Part shown: one piece after another, positions 1 to 8,878 of the stretch
How the letters are laid out: each line of letters begins with the position of its first letter
Numbering within the stretch: the stretch's first letter is position 1
DNA from: Chloroflexota bacterium
GTDB taxonomy: Bacteria > Chloroflexota > Anaerolineae > UBA4142 > SHND01
DNA: 64,000 nucleotides
NCBI GenBank assembly: GCA_004295045.1
Contig: SHND01000011.1
Coordinates: forward strand, 62,001 to 126,000
Reading direction: 5' to 3'
Made by a program: the position numbers and the translations under genes
The notes under the pieces: generated by a model
Database searches by the model: none
Seen by the model: only the letters and a program-made list of their open reading frames with translations
Told to the model about the DNA's origin: nothing

Positions 1-36
1 TCTGCAGAATCAATCTTATGTTATGGAGGTGACTCG

Positions 37-495
37 ATGAAAGTGAGTATGCAGGTCAATGGCAAGCCGCACCAAGTGGATGTCGAGCCGCGCTGGTTGC
101 TCGTGCATGTCTTGCGTGACAAGCTGGGCTTGACCGGCACGAACGTCGGCTGCGATACATCGCAGTGCGGCACGTGCACTGTGTTGATGGATGGCATGGC
201 AGTCAAATCGTGCAACGTCCTTGCCGTGCAAGCCGATGGCGCGGACATTACGACGATTGAAGGTCTGAAAACAGACGGCGCCTATCATCCCGTACAACAA
301 GCGTTCTGGGACAATCACGGTTTGCAATGCGGCTTTTGTACGCCGGGCATGATTATGACGACAATGGATCTGCTCAAGCACCATACCGATCCGACGGATG
401 AAGAAATTCGTCACGGGCTTGAAGGCAATCTGTGTCGTTGCACCGGTTACGAAAATATCGTGCGCGCCGTACGCGACGCGGCGGACAAGATGTAG
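37..495 (+). CDS. coxS: Molybdenum hydroxylase small subunit, two [2Fe-2S] clusters (CoxS-like)
   Basis: This is the iron-sulfur subunit of a CO dehydrogenase/xanthine dehydrogenase family enzyme, passing electrons from the molybdenum site to FAD. It is 152 aa, normal for the family. A plant-type ferredoxin domain carries C39, C44, C47 and C59. The C-terminal helical [2Fe-2S] domain carries C98, C101, C133 and C135 (CGFC and CRC motifs). A GGAGGT ribosome-binding site lies 6 nt before the ATG. It heads an S-L-M gene order with the next two genes. Family is certain; the oxidised substrate is not. Confidence 0.93.
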   Translation: MKVSMQVNGKPHQVDVEPRWLLVHVLRDKLGLTGTNVGCDTSQCGTCTVLMDGMAVKSCNVLAVQADGADITTIEGLKTDGAYHPVQQAFWDNHGLQCGFCTPGMIMTTMDLLKHHTDPTDEEIRHGLEGNLCRCTGYENIVRAVRDAADKM

Positions 496-501
496 CAGTT
501 G

Positions 502-641
502 GCGAATAGCAGATAGCGAATAGCAGATAGCAGATAGCGAATAGCAAATAGCAAATAGCGAATGGCAAATAGCAAATAGCGAATGGCACATAGTAAATTC
601 CGTTTAGCCATCAGCCATTGGCTATCAGCTATCAGCCACTG
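502..641. repeat. Tandem heptamer array, two arms
   Basis: Thirteen or more head-to-tail 7-nt words of the type GCGAATA, GCAGATA and GCAAATA run from 502 to about 599. Five words of the type GCCATCA or GCTATCA follow at 607-641. GATAGC in the first arm and GCTATC in the second can pair, so a transcript could fold into an imperfect hairpin. The array fills the gap between the small and large subunit genes. It belongs to a family of similar arrays in this window. Confidence 0.85.
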
Positions 642-650
642 GAGGCAACT

Positions 651-740
651 ATGGGAGTTTTAGGACAATCTATTAAACGACGTAAAGACCCGCGTTTGAA
701 CGCGCGCAACGCGCGCGGAGGTGTAACATGGGAGTTTTAG
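651..740 (+). pseudogene. Duplicated 5' end of coxL forming a 29-codon leader ORF
   Basis: An ATG at 651, preceded by GGAGG, begins a copy of the first 16 codons of the next gene. Within those 48 nt six positions differ, and five of them do not change the amino acid; the other gives K for E at codon 12. After codon 16 similarity stops. The frame runs through the real coxL start (728) in another frame and stops with TAG at 738-740, overlapping coxL. It is either the remnant of a duplicated coxL or a leader peptide coupled to coxL translation. Confidence 0.7.
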
Positions 741-3112
741 GACAATCTATCAAGCGACGCGAAGACCCGCGTCTCATCACAGGCGAAGCGAAATATCTCG
801 ACGATATTCAACTGCCCGGCATGGCGCACGCGGCGATTTTGCGCTCGCCGTTCGCGCACGCAAAAATCAAAAGCATCAATACCGACAAAGCGAAAGCGCA
901 TCCCGGCGTCATCGGCGTTTTCACCGGCAAGGATTTTGCGGATTTGCCTGCTTTGCCATGCGCTTGGCAAGCCGAAGCGGGCCGCATTCAGAATAATGTC
1001 AACACACCACGCGTATTGGAAATTGATCGCGTGACGCACACTGGCATGGGCGTTGCCGTTGTCGTCGCCGAAGATCGCTACACGGCTGAGGACGCGCTCG
1101 AATTGATCGAAGTGGATTGGGAACCGCTGCCCGTCGTGACCGACGCGAAAAAAGCGACGGAAGCAGGCGCTCCTCAATTGCATGAAAACGCGCCGAACAA
1201 TATCGTTATGGATTGGGAATGTGGCGACAAAGCCGGTACCGACGCCGCGCTCGCGTCTGCCCAAGTCGTGGTTCAAGAACATTTGGTCAATCAACGTCTC
1301 ATTCCGACGCCAATGGAACCGCGCGGCTGCGCCGCCCAGTATCAGCCCGCATCTGAAGAATATACGCTCTGGATCTCTTCGCAGACACCGCACATTATGC
1401 GCTTGCTGATTACGGCATTTGTGTTTGGCATTCCGGAAACCAAAATGCGCGTCATTGCCCCGCAAATCGGCGGCGCGTTCGGGACCAAGATCTTCTTGTA
1501 TCCCGAATATCCATTGATGGCGGCGCTCGCGAAAAAAGTGGGACGTCCGGTCAAATGGGCAGAAACGCGCCGCGAAAATTACGTTGCAACCATTCACGGG
1601 CGCGATCACATCAGCGACATTCAAGTCGGCGCGAATAAAGATGGCACCATCACTGCGCTGAAAGTTAACACCTACGCGAATCTCGGCGGAATTCTCTCAA
1701 CTATCGCGCCCGGCATTCCCACAACGTTGTACGGTCGGATGCTCTCCGGCGCGTACAAGTTCCCGAATATCTATTGCAACGTCAAGGGTGTGTACTCGAA
1801 CACGGGGATGGTTGATGCGTATCGCGGTGCGGGACGTCCCGAAGCGACGTATATTGTCGAACGCGCGATGGATTTGGTTGCGAACGAATTGGGGATGGAC
1901 CCAACTGAAGTACGGCGCAAGAACTTTATCCAGCCGCAAGACTTTCCGTACGCGCCTGCAGACAACCTGCTCGCCGGTTTGCAATATGACAGCGGTGATT
2001 ACACCAAAACGCTCGACAAAGCGTTAGAGATGTTGGGATATCAAGATTTCCGCAGCGAACAAACTGAAGCGCGCAAAAAGGGCAAATACCTCGGCGTAGG
2101 TTTCTCGTCGTATATTGAAATCTGCGGGGTGGCGCCGTCCAAGTGGATCGGGGTCGGTCCCGGAGGTCAAGGTTGGGGCGCCGCAATGTGGGAAAGTGCA
2201 AACGTGCGCGTCCATCTCACCGGCAAAGTCGTCGTCACCATCGGCACCGAATCGCATGGGCAAGGTCACGAAACGACGGTCGCACAAATCGTCGCGGGAG
2301 AATTGGGTATTCCGGTAGAAGACGTGATTGTCCAACTAGGTGACACGCTCGGCACACCGTTTGGCTATGGCACATACGGTTCGCGCAGCGCGGCGGTCGG
2401 CGGCACTGCGGTGTACATGAGTGTTCAGAAGATCAAAGAAAAGGCGAAACGACTCGCCGCGCACATGATGGAGGCGAATCCCGAAGACCTGATCTACGAA
2501 GATGGCAAAATTTTTGTCAAGGGGACTCCCGCCAAAGTCAAAACGATTGGCGAAATCGCGGCGGCAGCGGCGCTCGGTTACAGTTTGCCTGAAGGGATGG
2601 AGCCGTTTCTTGACGACATTACATACTATGATCCGCCAAACTGCACCTTTCCCTTTGGCACCCACGTTTGCGTTGTCGAAGTGGATGCCAAAACGGGACA
2701 CACAAAAATTCTGCGTTACATCGCCGCAGACGATGTCGGCAATGTCATCAATCCGATGATTGTGGATGGACAAATTCACGGTGGGGTCGCACAAGGGATC
2801 GCGCAAGCGCTGTACGAAGGCGCGGTCTATGATGACAATGGCACCCTTGTCAGTGGTTCGTTGATGGACTATGCGGTTCCCACTGCGGCAATGCTTCCCT
2901 CGTACGAAACGACACGCACGGTTACACCTTCGCCGGTCAATCCGCTTGGCGTCAAAGGCGCGGGTGAAGCAGGAACGATTGCTTCAACGCCTGCGGTGGT
3001 GAACGCGGTTATTGACGCGCTGCAACCGTTTGGCGTCAAACATCTTGACATGCCGCTCACACCTGAAAAAGTGTGGAAAGCCATGCATGGTGGAAATGGA
3101 GGGATGGGCTAA
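728..3112 (+). CDS. coxL: Molybdopterin-binding large subunit, form II CO dehydrogenase-like (CoxL family)
   Basis: Catalytic subunit of a molybdenum hydroxylase, 794 aa, the usual length. The active-site loop reads AYRGAGR at residues 364-370. That is the form II signature; the form I loop of proven CO oxidisers carries the catalytic Cys (AYXCSFR). The conserved catalytic Glu is present at about residue 747 in GVKGAGEAGT. A GGAGGTG ribosome-binding site precedes the ATG. The stop overlaps the start of the FAD subunit (TAATG). The protein may oxidise CO poorly or use another substrate such as an aldehyde, purine or nicotinate-like compound. Confidence 0.92.
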   Translation: MGVLGQSIKRREDPRLITGEAKYLDDIQLPGMAHAAILRSPFAHAKIKSINTDKAKAHPGVIGVFTGKDFADLPALPCAWQAEAGRIQNNVNTPRVLEIDRVTHTGMGVAVVVAEDRYTAEDALELIEVDWEPLPVVTDAKKATEAGAPQLHENAPNNIVMDWECGDKAGTDAALASAQVVVQEHLVNQRLIPTPMEPRGCAAQYQPASEEYTLWISSQTPHIMRLLITAFVFGIPETKMRVIAPQIGGAFGTKIFLYPEYPLMAALAKKVGRPVKWAETRRENYVATIHGRDHISDIQVGANKDGTITALKVNTYANLGGILSTIAPGIPTTLYGRMLSGAYKFPNIYCNVKGVYSNTGMVDAYRGAGRPEATYIVERAMDLVANELGMDPTEVRRKNFIQPQDFPYAPADNLLAGLQYDSGDYTKTLDKALEMLGYQDFRSEQTEARKKGKYLGVGFSSYIEICGVAPSKWIGVGPGGQGWGAAMWESANVRVHLTGKVVVTIGTESHGQGHETTVAQIVAGELGIPVEDVIVQLGDTLGTPFGYGTYGSRSAAVGGTAVYMSVQKIKEKAKRLAAHMMEANPEDLIYEDGKIFVKGTPAKVKTIGEIAAAAALGYSLPEGMEPFLDDITYYDPPNCTFPFGTHVCVVEVDAKTGHTKILRYIAADDVGNVINPMIVDGQIHGGVAQGIAQALYEGAVYDDNGTLVSGSLMDYAVPTAAMLPSYETTRTVTPSPVNPLGVKGAGEAGTIASTPAVVNAVIDALQPFGVKHLDMPLTPEKVWKAMHGGNGGMG

Positions 3113-3984
3113 TGTACCCTGCTGCATTTGATTACTATGCGCCCGCGTCGGTGAGCGAAGCGCTTTCGCTCCTTGCGAAAAATGGGGATGCGAAACTGAT
3201 CGCGGGTGGACACTCACTGCTTCCACAAATGAAACTCCGCCTCGCGACGCCGTCCGCGCTGATTGACATTGGCAAGATCGCCGATCTCAAAGGCATCAGC
3301 GACTTGGGCGACAAAATTTCACTCGGCGCGCTGACCACGCATCACGAGGTGGAACATTCCGCGCTGCTGCGAAACTCCTGTCCACTTCTCCCCGAAGTTG
3401 CATCGCACATCGGTGACCGCCAGGTTCGCAATCGCGGCACCATCGGCGGCTCGCTCGCGCACGCGGATCCCGCAGCCGATTATCCCGCCGCGATGCTTGC
3501 GCTCGGCGCCGTCGTCGAAGTACAAGGCGGAAGCGGCAAGCGTACTATCAACGCGGATGACCTGTTCACGGGTTTGTTCTCCACCGCACTGAACAGCAAC
3601 GAAATTCTCACCGCCGTTCACGTTCCCAAAACGGACGCAAAAGGCAATGGCGTCGCGTATGCTAAATTTCCTCATCCCGCGTCGCGCTATGCCGTCGCTG
3701 GTGTTGCGGTGTGGGTGAATATCCAAAATGACACCGTGCAAGATATTCGCATCGGCGTCACGGGCGCGTCAGACCACGCGCAGCGCGCGACGAAAGCAGA
3801 AGCCGCGCTCAAGGGCAAGCCGATGAACGAGGACAATGTCGCCGCCGCCGCGAAACTGGCGTCCGACGGATTGACGACCATCGGCGACATGTACGCCTCA
3901 AGCGATTACCGCGCGCATCTTGTGCAGGCATTGGCGCTCGACGCGCTGAATAAAGCGCATCACCGCGCGCATGGATGGCATTGA
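3112..3984 (+). CDS. coxM: FAD-binding medium subunit of molybdenum hydroxylase (CoxM-like)
   Basis: FAD subunit that takes electrons from the Fe-S subunit, 290 aa. It carries the two FAD-binding motifs of the family, AGGHS at residues 31-35 and TIGGS at 110-114, followed by the CO dehydrogenase flavoprotein C-terminal domain. I chose the ATG at 3112 because it overlaps the coxL stop (TAATG) and begins the conserved MYPAAFDYY stretch. An in-frame upstream start inside coxL is possible but would add residues foreign to the family. A bidirectional terminator follows. Confidence 0.92.
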   Translation: MYPAAFDYYAPASVSEALSLLAKNGDAKLIAGGHSLLPQMKLRLATPSALIDIGKIADLKGISDLGDKISLGALTTHHEVEHSALLRNSCPLLPEVASHIGDRQVRNRGTIGGSLAHADPAADYPAAMLALGAVVEVQGGSGKRTINADDLFTGLFSTALNSNEILTAVHVPKTDAKGNGVAYAKFPHPASRYAVAGVAVWVNIQNDTVQDIRIGVTGASDHAQRATKAEAALKGKPMNEDNVAAAAKLASDGLTTIGDMYASSDYRAHLVQALALDALNKAHHRAHGWH

Positions 3985-4017
3985 TCAAGTAAAAAGCGCA
4001 AGTAAAAAAGTAAAAAT

Positions 4018-4052
4018 GAAAAAACAGTCGCGGAGAAATCTGCGGCTGTTTT
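4018..4052. terminator. Bidirectional rho-independent terminator
   Basis: A-run, then CAGTCGCGGA, a short loop, TCTGCGGCTG and a run of seven T. Two pairs are G-U on the RNA. It lies between the convergent coxM (+) and the membrane-protein gene (-), and serves both. Confidence 0.85.
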
Positions 4053-4054
4053 TT

Positions 4055-4813
4055 TCAATTCCTTTCGCCAAGTGTGATGGAATCCACCACGCGCGGACGC
4101 GCCGCCTTTCGTTTTCGCAAGGTCACTGCGACGATCCAGCCAAACGTGTTCGAAAAAATATCAAACATCGTATCTTGCGCGCTCCACACCAAATTGATCT
4201 TGCTCTCGTCGCCGCCCGTTTCGCGCAGTTCCTCTTCATGAATCGCGTACTCGCCCACCTCGTACAGCGTACTCGCGCCAATCAAAAACGCGCCCGCAAG
4301 CTTTCCCGAATGCTCGTCCGCGTTTTCCGCGAGCGTACGCCACGACGCGTCGCGAGGGGTGTGGCGCCGAAACGCGGCGAACGTATCCATCATCAAATTT
4401 GTAAAGGCGAACGCGGTGAGCGAATGCGGAATCGCGTCGAGCCCAAAACCGAACAAGCGAATTTTTGCCAAATCGCCTTTGTAGATATTGAAACGCGGAT
4501 GCGATACCATGTACGCCAATGCGACGGGGGCGGCGTAGAACGCGTAATTCTGATTTTCTACGACAGCTTCTTGAACCGTCTCGTGCGCGGTGGTGATCAC
4601 ATCCTGTTTTTGTTTCGCGCGCGCGTCGAGGTTCAATACTTTGTTTGCGCCTTGCAAAATTTCGGGCAGAAAAAGAATGAACGAATTGAGGGTGATGTGA
4701 AACACCCACGTCGTCGGCAGCCCAAAATATTTGCGATTGGCGTTCGCCGTACCCAATACGCCGAGCCAGAGGGCATAACGCAAGAGAGCGCTTGGTGTTG
4801 GTTTCGGTTTCAT
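4055..4813 (-). CDS. Conserved membrane protein of unknown function
   Basis: 252 aa; I do not recognise the family. The N-terminal part and several later stretches (around FHITLNSFILFLPEI, YAFYAAPVALAYMV and LTAFAFTNLMMDTFAAF) are hydrophobic and probably cross or lie on the membrane. Scattered His and Glu residues (HETVQE, ADEHSGK, EEELRE) could bind metal, but no known motif is formed. I chose the ATG at 4813, since the longer frame upstream runs into the divergent methyltransferase gene and is Arg-rich, as expected of a shadow. A TATAAT box 7 nt upstream suggests a leaderless transcript. Confidence 0.6.
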   Translation of the reverse strand: MKPKPTPSALLRYALWLGVLGTANANRKYFGLPTTWVFHITLNSFILFLPEILQGANKVLNLDARAKQKQDVITTAHETVQEAVVENQNYAFYAAPVALAYMVSHPRFNIYKGDLAKIRLFGFGLDAIPHSLTAFAFTNLMMDTFAAFRRHTPRDASWRTLAENADEHSGKLAGAFLIGASTLYEVGEYAIHEEELRETGGDESKINLVWSAQDTMFDIFSNTFGWIVAVTLRKRKAARPRVVDSITLGERN

Positions 4814-4820
4814 TGGCGCT

Positions 4821-4866
4821 ATTATAATTCGAAATCGCGGTTGTAATGCGCGCGATTTTGTATAGA
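4821..4866. promoter_or_regulatory. Divergent -10 boxes of an apparently leaderless gene pair
   Basis: On the minus strand TATAAT (4826-4821) ends 7 nt before the ATG at 4813. On the plus strand TATAGA (4861-4866) ends 9 nt before the ATG at 4876. Both distances place the transcription start at or next to the start codon. Neither gene has a convincing ribosome-binding site. Inferred from spacing only. Confidence 0.5.
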
Positions 4867-4875
4867 ATGGAGCGC

Positions 4876-5682
4876 ATGGCAAAGTCGAATCCGACAGTCT
4901 CGGGCGACGACGTGCGCGCGGTATGGGACACGAACGCGGCGTTTTGGGACGAACGGATGGGCGAAGGCAATGCGTTTCATTTGCAGCTGGTCGAGCCAAG
5001 CGTATTGCAGTTGCTCGAATTGCAGCGCGGCGAACGCGTTCTCGAAATCGCGTGCGGCAATGGACAATTCGCGCGCAAACTTGCCTCACTCGGCGCGCGC
5101 GTCACGGCAACCGATTTCAGTCCGAATATGGTCGAACGCGCGCGAGCACACACTGAACCCTTTAACGACATCATTGATTTTCGCGTTGTGGACGCGACAA
5201 ACGAAAATGAATTACGCGCGTTGGGCGAACACGAATTCGATGTGGTGGTGTGCAACATGGCAATTATGGACATGTCCGAGATTGCGCCCCTCTTTCACGC
5301 CGTGCCGCGCCTCTTGACCCCGCGCGGACGGTTTGTGTTTGCCACAATGCACCCGTGCTTTAATTCCAACAATCCCGCGTTCACTGCGGAAAGCCGCGAT
5401 GTGGAAGGAACCATCGTCGAGACCTTTGCCTTGAAACTGACCCGCTATCTCTCCGCGGAAACATCTCACGGCTTGGCAATCATCGGGCAGCCCGCGCCGC
5501 AATATTATTTCCATCGTCCCTTGCACGAGTTATTGGGCGAAGCATTTCGCGCGGGACTCGTCCTTGATGGTTTGCTCGAACCGCGCATTCCCGATGAAAC
5601 AAAAAGTGCGCGTTGGTCGTCGTGGTTCAATTTTCCCGAATTCCCGCCGGTGTTGGCAGCGCGATGTGTCGTTAGAGGTTAG
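4876..5682 (+). CDS. Class I SAM-dependent methyltransferase
   Basis: 268 aa from the ATG at 4876. Motif I, VLEIACGNGQF, lies at residues 55-65, and the acidic residue after beta-2 is D80 (TATDFSPNM). The post-motif DVVVCNMAIMDM stretch follows. This is the methyltransferase-11/25 type fold acting on a small molecule; the substrate cannot be read from the sequence. Alternative starts at 4846 and 4867 exist. I prefer 4876 because a TATAGA -10 box at 4861-4866 fits a leaderless start there. The gene ends in a heptamer array. Confidence 0.8.
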   Translation: MAKSNPTVSGDDVRAVWDTNAAFWDERMGEGNAFHLQLVEPSVLQLLELQRGERVLEIACGNGQFARKLASLGARVTATDFSPNMVERARAHTEPFNDIIDFRVVDATNENELRALGEHEFDVVVCNMAIMDMSEIAPLFHAVPRLLTPRGRFVFATMHPCFNSNNPAFTAESRDVEGTIVETFALKLTRYLSAETSHGLAIIGQPAPQYYFHRPLHELLGEAFRAGLVLDGLLEPRIPDETKSARWSSWFNFPEFPPVLAARCVVRG

Positions 5683-5738
5683 TTATTCGCTATTCGTTGT
5701 TCGCCATTTGTTATTCGCAATTTGTTAGTTGTCGTTGG
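5683..5738. repeat. Tandem heptamer array
   Basis: Eight head-to-tail 7-nt words (TTATTCG, CTATTCG, TTGTTCG, CCATTTG and so on). The word is the reverse complement of the one at 502-599, so the element is in the other orientation. It starts at the stop codon of the methyltransferase gene. Confidence 0.8.
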
Positions 5739-5775
5739 TCATCCGCCGTTCATCAATCCCTTACAAAGGTGCCTC

Positions 5776-6987
5776 ATGCAAAATCGCAAACTCCTGCTTC
5801 TCATTCCCGTTGTGCTCATTCTCGCGTGTTTGTTGTATTTGATTCTTCCACCGGGTCCCGATGGTCCAACCGGCGCCGCACAAGCGCGCGAAGACCGTAC
5901 GCCATCGTGCGCGGTAGAGAGCGAACCCGTTGTCAGTGATCCCAAAACCATCACCGTTAACGCGGGTGAAAAAATTCAAGCGGCGGTTGATCAAGCGCGT
6001 CCGGGTGATACCGTCGTCATCATGCCCGGCACATACAACGAAGGCGTGATCGTCAAACGCAACAACATCACGCTGCGCGGGCAAATGGACGGCACCACGC
6101 GTCCGATTCTCGACGGAGAAAAGAAAATCGGCAATGGCGTGATCGCGTGCGGCGACAAATTCGCCATTGAGAATTTGCACGTCAAGAATTATCAGGCAAA
6201 CGGCGTTCTCACCAACGGACCTGACGGCGTGGTGATGCGAAACATTTTTGCAGAGGACACGGGCGAGTATGGCTTGTTCCCGGTTCATTCAAAAAATGTT
6301 TTGCTCGAGAACAATGTCGTAACGGGTTCGAGTGACGCCGCACTCTACGTTGGGCAATCGGACGGCGTAATCATGCGGAACAATGAAGCGTACGGAAATG
6401 TCACGGGCTTGGAAATTGAAAATACGTCGAACGCGGTTGCCGAAAATAATTACCTGCACGACAACACATCGGGCTTGCTCGTTTTTGTTCTGCCCGACCT
6501 CGCGCGCAAAGAGGCGAGCAACAATCAAGTCCGCAACAATCGCATCATCGCCAACAATCTTGAAAACTTTGGCAAACCCGGCAGCACCGTCTCGCGTGTT
6601 CCGCCCGGCGTCGGCATGGTGCTACTTGCGCCCGACAATACCACCGTTACCGGCAATGAAATTCGCGATCATCGTTCAGCGGGGATTGCGCTCGTTTCGC
6701 TGCACACCTTTTTCTCGGATCGCAGCTCGTTCGATGTTGGCACGGAACCGGAACACAATCGAATTTACGGCAATACGCTCGTCAACAATGGCTACGATCC
6801 TCATCCCGCCGCGAAAAAATTTGGCTTTCCTGCCACAGTAATTATTTGGGATGGCTCGGGCACAGACAACACCTTTGATCAACCCGGCGTCTCGAGCTTT
6901 CCGCCCGTACTGCCCGATTCGACTTGGTCGCCGCTCTTGATCAACGCGTACGGAAAAGTTTTAGGAGTGCTGCGGAGATTTCTTTAG
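5776..6987 (+). CDS. Secreted parallel beta-helix (NosD/CASH-type) protein
   Basis: 403 aa. A hydrophobic N-terminal segment (residues 5-20) ends in LILAC, a weak lipobox, so it is exported and perhaps lipid-anchored. Residues from about 60 onward show right-handed beta-helix repeats: short rungs rich in N, G and V such as NNITLRGQ, KNVLLENNVV, DGVIMRNNEAYGN and NNTVTGNEIRDH. Such folds bind or cleave polysaccharides, or in NosD assist copper enzymes. No catalytic residues are recognisable. Start chosen at the ATG preceded by AAAGGTG and beginning a signal peptide. Confidence 0.78.
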   Translation: MQNRKLLLLIPVVLILACLLYLILPPGPDGPTGAAQAREDRTPSCAVESEPVVSDPKTITVNAGEKIQAAVDQARPGDTVVIMPGTYNEGVIVKRNNITLRGQMDGTTRPILDGEKKIGNGVIACGDKFAIENLHVKNYQANGVLTNGPDGVVMRNIFAEDTGEYGLFPVHSKNVLLENNVVTGSSDAALYVGQSDGVIMRNNEAYGNVTGLEIENTSNAVAENNYLHDNTSGLLVFVLPDLARKEASNNQVRNNRIIANNLENFGKPGSTVSRVPPGVGMVLLAPDNTTVTGNEIRDHRSAGIALVSLHTFFSDRSSFDVGTEPEHNRIYGNTLVNNGYDPHPAAKKFGFPATVIIWDGSGTDNTFDQPGVSSFPPVLPDSTWSPLLINAYGKVLGVLRRFL

Positions 6988-6995
6988 AGCCGAGG

Positions 6996-7058
6996 GCAGA
7001 TAGCGAATTGCTGATGGCAAGCCGCCTCTCAATCTGCTATCCGCCATCTGCCATCTGC
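6996..7058. repeat. Tandem heptamer array with inverted arms
   Basis: Words GCAGATA, GCGAATT and GCTGATG at 6996-7016 are followed, after two degenerate units, by AATCTGC, TATCCGC and two CATCTGC at 7031-7058. The second arm is roughly the reverse complement of the first, giving a foldback. The last word ends 2 nt before the ATG of the peptidase gene and leaves no room for a ribosome-binding site. Confidence 0.78.
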
Positions 7059-7060
7059 GA

Positions 7061-8848
7061 ATGCAACTTCCTCACTGGGACCTCACAAACATTTTTCCTT
7101 CGCTCGAATCGCCTGAATTCGAAAAAGGATTCGCGCGCGTCGTCGCGCAAATTCGCGCGCTCAAAGAACTATTCGATGCGCACAAAATCGAACGAACGGA
7201 AAACGCAGTCACCGACGCGAAGAGCGTAAGAACGTTTGATACGGTGATAGCACAATACAACGCAACCCTCGACGAATTGAATACGTTGTTTGCGTACATT
7301 TCTTCATTTGTCACAACCGATTCGCGCAACACGCTCGCGCAAGCAAAATATTCGGAATTGCAGCAGCACAACGTCACGCTTTCCAAGCTTGGCACGCGTT
7401 TTGTCGCGTGGCTCGGTTCGCTGGACGTGGACGCGTTGATTCAAAATTCCGAAACCGCGCGTCAACACGAATACGCGCTTCATCGCGCGAAAATTGAGGC
7501 GCAGCATTTAATGTCGCCGCCCGAAGAAGAACTCGCGGTAGAGTTGGGCGTGACGGGTGGCAGCGCGTGGGGCAAATTGCACGGCAACGTCTCGTCCCAA
7601 ATCATGGTGAACGTTGAATTGGACGGCGAAACTCGAGTGCTGCCGATGAGCGCGGTGCGAAATTTGGCATACGAGCCGCGGCGTGAGGTGCGCGAACGCG
7701 CCTATCACGCCGAACTCGCCGCGTGGCAAGAACATGCCATTCCCCTCGCCGCCGCGTTGAACAGCATCAAAGGACAGGTGAATACGCTGACGAAACGGCG
7801 CGGCTGGGCGTCCGCGCTTGACGAAGCGATACACGACGCGGCGATTGACCGCCAAACGCTTGACGCGATGATGACGGCGGCGCACGAATCGTTTCCCAAT
7901 TTCCGACGTTACCTTTATGCCAAAGCGCGCGCGTTGAATCTCAAGCAGCTCGCGTTCTATGATATTTTTGCGCCGCTCGGCGAGGGAACGCGCGTGTGGG
8001 AATTTGATGACGCGCGCGATTTTATTTTGACGCAGTTTGGAACGTACTCGAACAAGATGCAGGAATTGGCGCGGCGCGCGTTCGACGAACGATGGATTGA
8101 TGCAGAACCGCGTTTGGGGAAACGCGACGGCGCGTTTTGCATGTCGGTGCGCGGCGAGGAATCGCGCGTTTTGTCGAATTTCAAACCCGCGTACGGCGGC
8201 ATGAGTACGCTCGCGCACGAATTGGGACACGCCTATCACAATCTCGTCAAAGCCGAACGCACGCCGATTCAAAAAAGCACGCCGATGACGCTCGCCGAAA
8301 CCGCGAGTATTTTTTGCGAGACGATCGTGCGCGAAGCGGCATTGCGCGAAGCGAACGGCGCGGAACGTTTGGCGATTCTCGAAGCATCGCTTGAAGGTTC
8401 TTGCCAGGTGGTTGTGGATATTAGCAGCCGCTTTTTGTTCGAGAGCCGCGTGTTTGATGGACGCGTTGCGCGCGAATTATCCGTTGACGAATTGAACGCG
8501 TTAATGCTCGACGCGCAAAAAGAAACGTACGGCGACGGACTGGATGCAGAACAATTGCATCCGTTCATGTGGGCGGTCAAGCCGCATTATTACAGCGCCG
8601 AGCGTTCGTTTTACAATTTCCCGTACATGTTCGGCTTGCTGTTCGGTTTGGGTTTGTATGCACGCTATCAAGCTGACCCGAACGAATTCAAAAAAGGGTA
8701 CGACGATTTATTGTCGTCAACCGGAATGGCGGACGCGGCAACGCTTGCGTCACGTTTCGGCATCGAAATCCGCACGCCCGATTTCTGGCGCGCGAGTTTG
8801 GGGATTATCGGAAAAGAGATTGAGAGGTTTGAAGAAGCGGTGAAATAA
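7061..8848 (+). CDS. pepF: M3 family oligoendopeptidase (PepF type)
   Basis: Cytoplasmic zinc metallopeptidase that degrades short peptides, 595 aa, typical of M3B oligoendopeptidase F. The zinc motif HELGH has ligands H386 and H390 and catalytic E387. The third ligand is E413 in the LAETASIFCE stretch. The N-terminal helical region (MQLPHWDLTNIFPSLESPEF) is family-like, supporting the start at 7061 even though a heptamer array directly precedes it and no ribosome-binding site is seen. It appears monocistronic and ends near a hairpin shared with the toxin-antitoxin pair. Confidence 0.93.
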   Translation: MQLPHWDLTNIFPSLESPEFEKGFARVVAQIRALKELFDAHKIERTENAVTDAKSVRTFDTVIAQYNATLDELNTLFAYISSFVTTDSRNTLAQAKYSELQQHNVTLSKLGTRFVAWLGSLDVDALIQNSETARQHEYALHRAKIEAQHLMSPPEEELAVELGVTGGSAWGKLHGNVSSQIMVNVELDGETRVLPMSAVRNLAYEPRREVRERAYHAELAAWQEHAIPLAAALNSIKGQVNTLTKRRGWASALDEAIHDAAIDRQTLDAMMTAAHESFPNFRRYLYAKARALNLKQLAFYDIFAPLGEGTRVWEFDDARDFILTQFGTYSNKMQELARRAFDERWIDAEPRLGKRDGAFCMSVRGEESRVLSNFKPAYGGMSTLAHELGHAYHNLVKAERTPIQKSTPMTLAETASIFCETIVREAALREANGAERLAILEASLEGSCQVVVDISSRFLFESRVFDGRVARELSVDELNALMLDAQKETYGDGLDAEQLHPFMWAVKPHYYSAERSFYNFPYMFGLLFGLGLYARYQADPNEFKKGYDDLLSSTGMADAATLASRFGIEIRTPDFWRASLGIIGKEIERFEEAVK

Positions 8849-8853
8849 ATTGC

Positions 8854-8878
8854 AGGGGTGGGTCTCAGATCCGCCCCT
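8854..8878. terminator. Hairpin between convergent genes
   Basis: AGGGGTGG and CCGCCCCT flank a 9-nt loop (one G-U pair). It lies between the ends of the peptidase gene (+) and the VapC gene (-), overlapping the latter's stop. No T-run follows, so termination is likely but not certain. Confidence 0.5.

Noticed and set aside
16..591. Minus-strand reading frame with a run of repeated residues across the heptamer array
   Set aside because: The repeated residues simply reflect the 7-nt array read in frame (21 nt for seven codons), and the rest lies opposite the Fe-S subunit gene. No gene.
502..641. CRISPR array
   Set aside because: The 7-nt units lack spacers and the array has no leader or cas gene.
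4814..5089. N-terminal extension of the membrane protein at 4055-4813
   Set aside because: It is Arg-rich and lies opposite the methyltransferase gene. Start at 4813 with a TATAAT just upstream is better.
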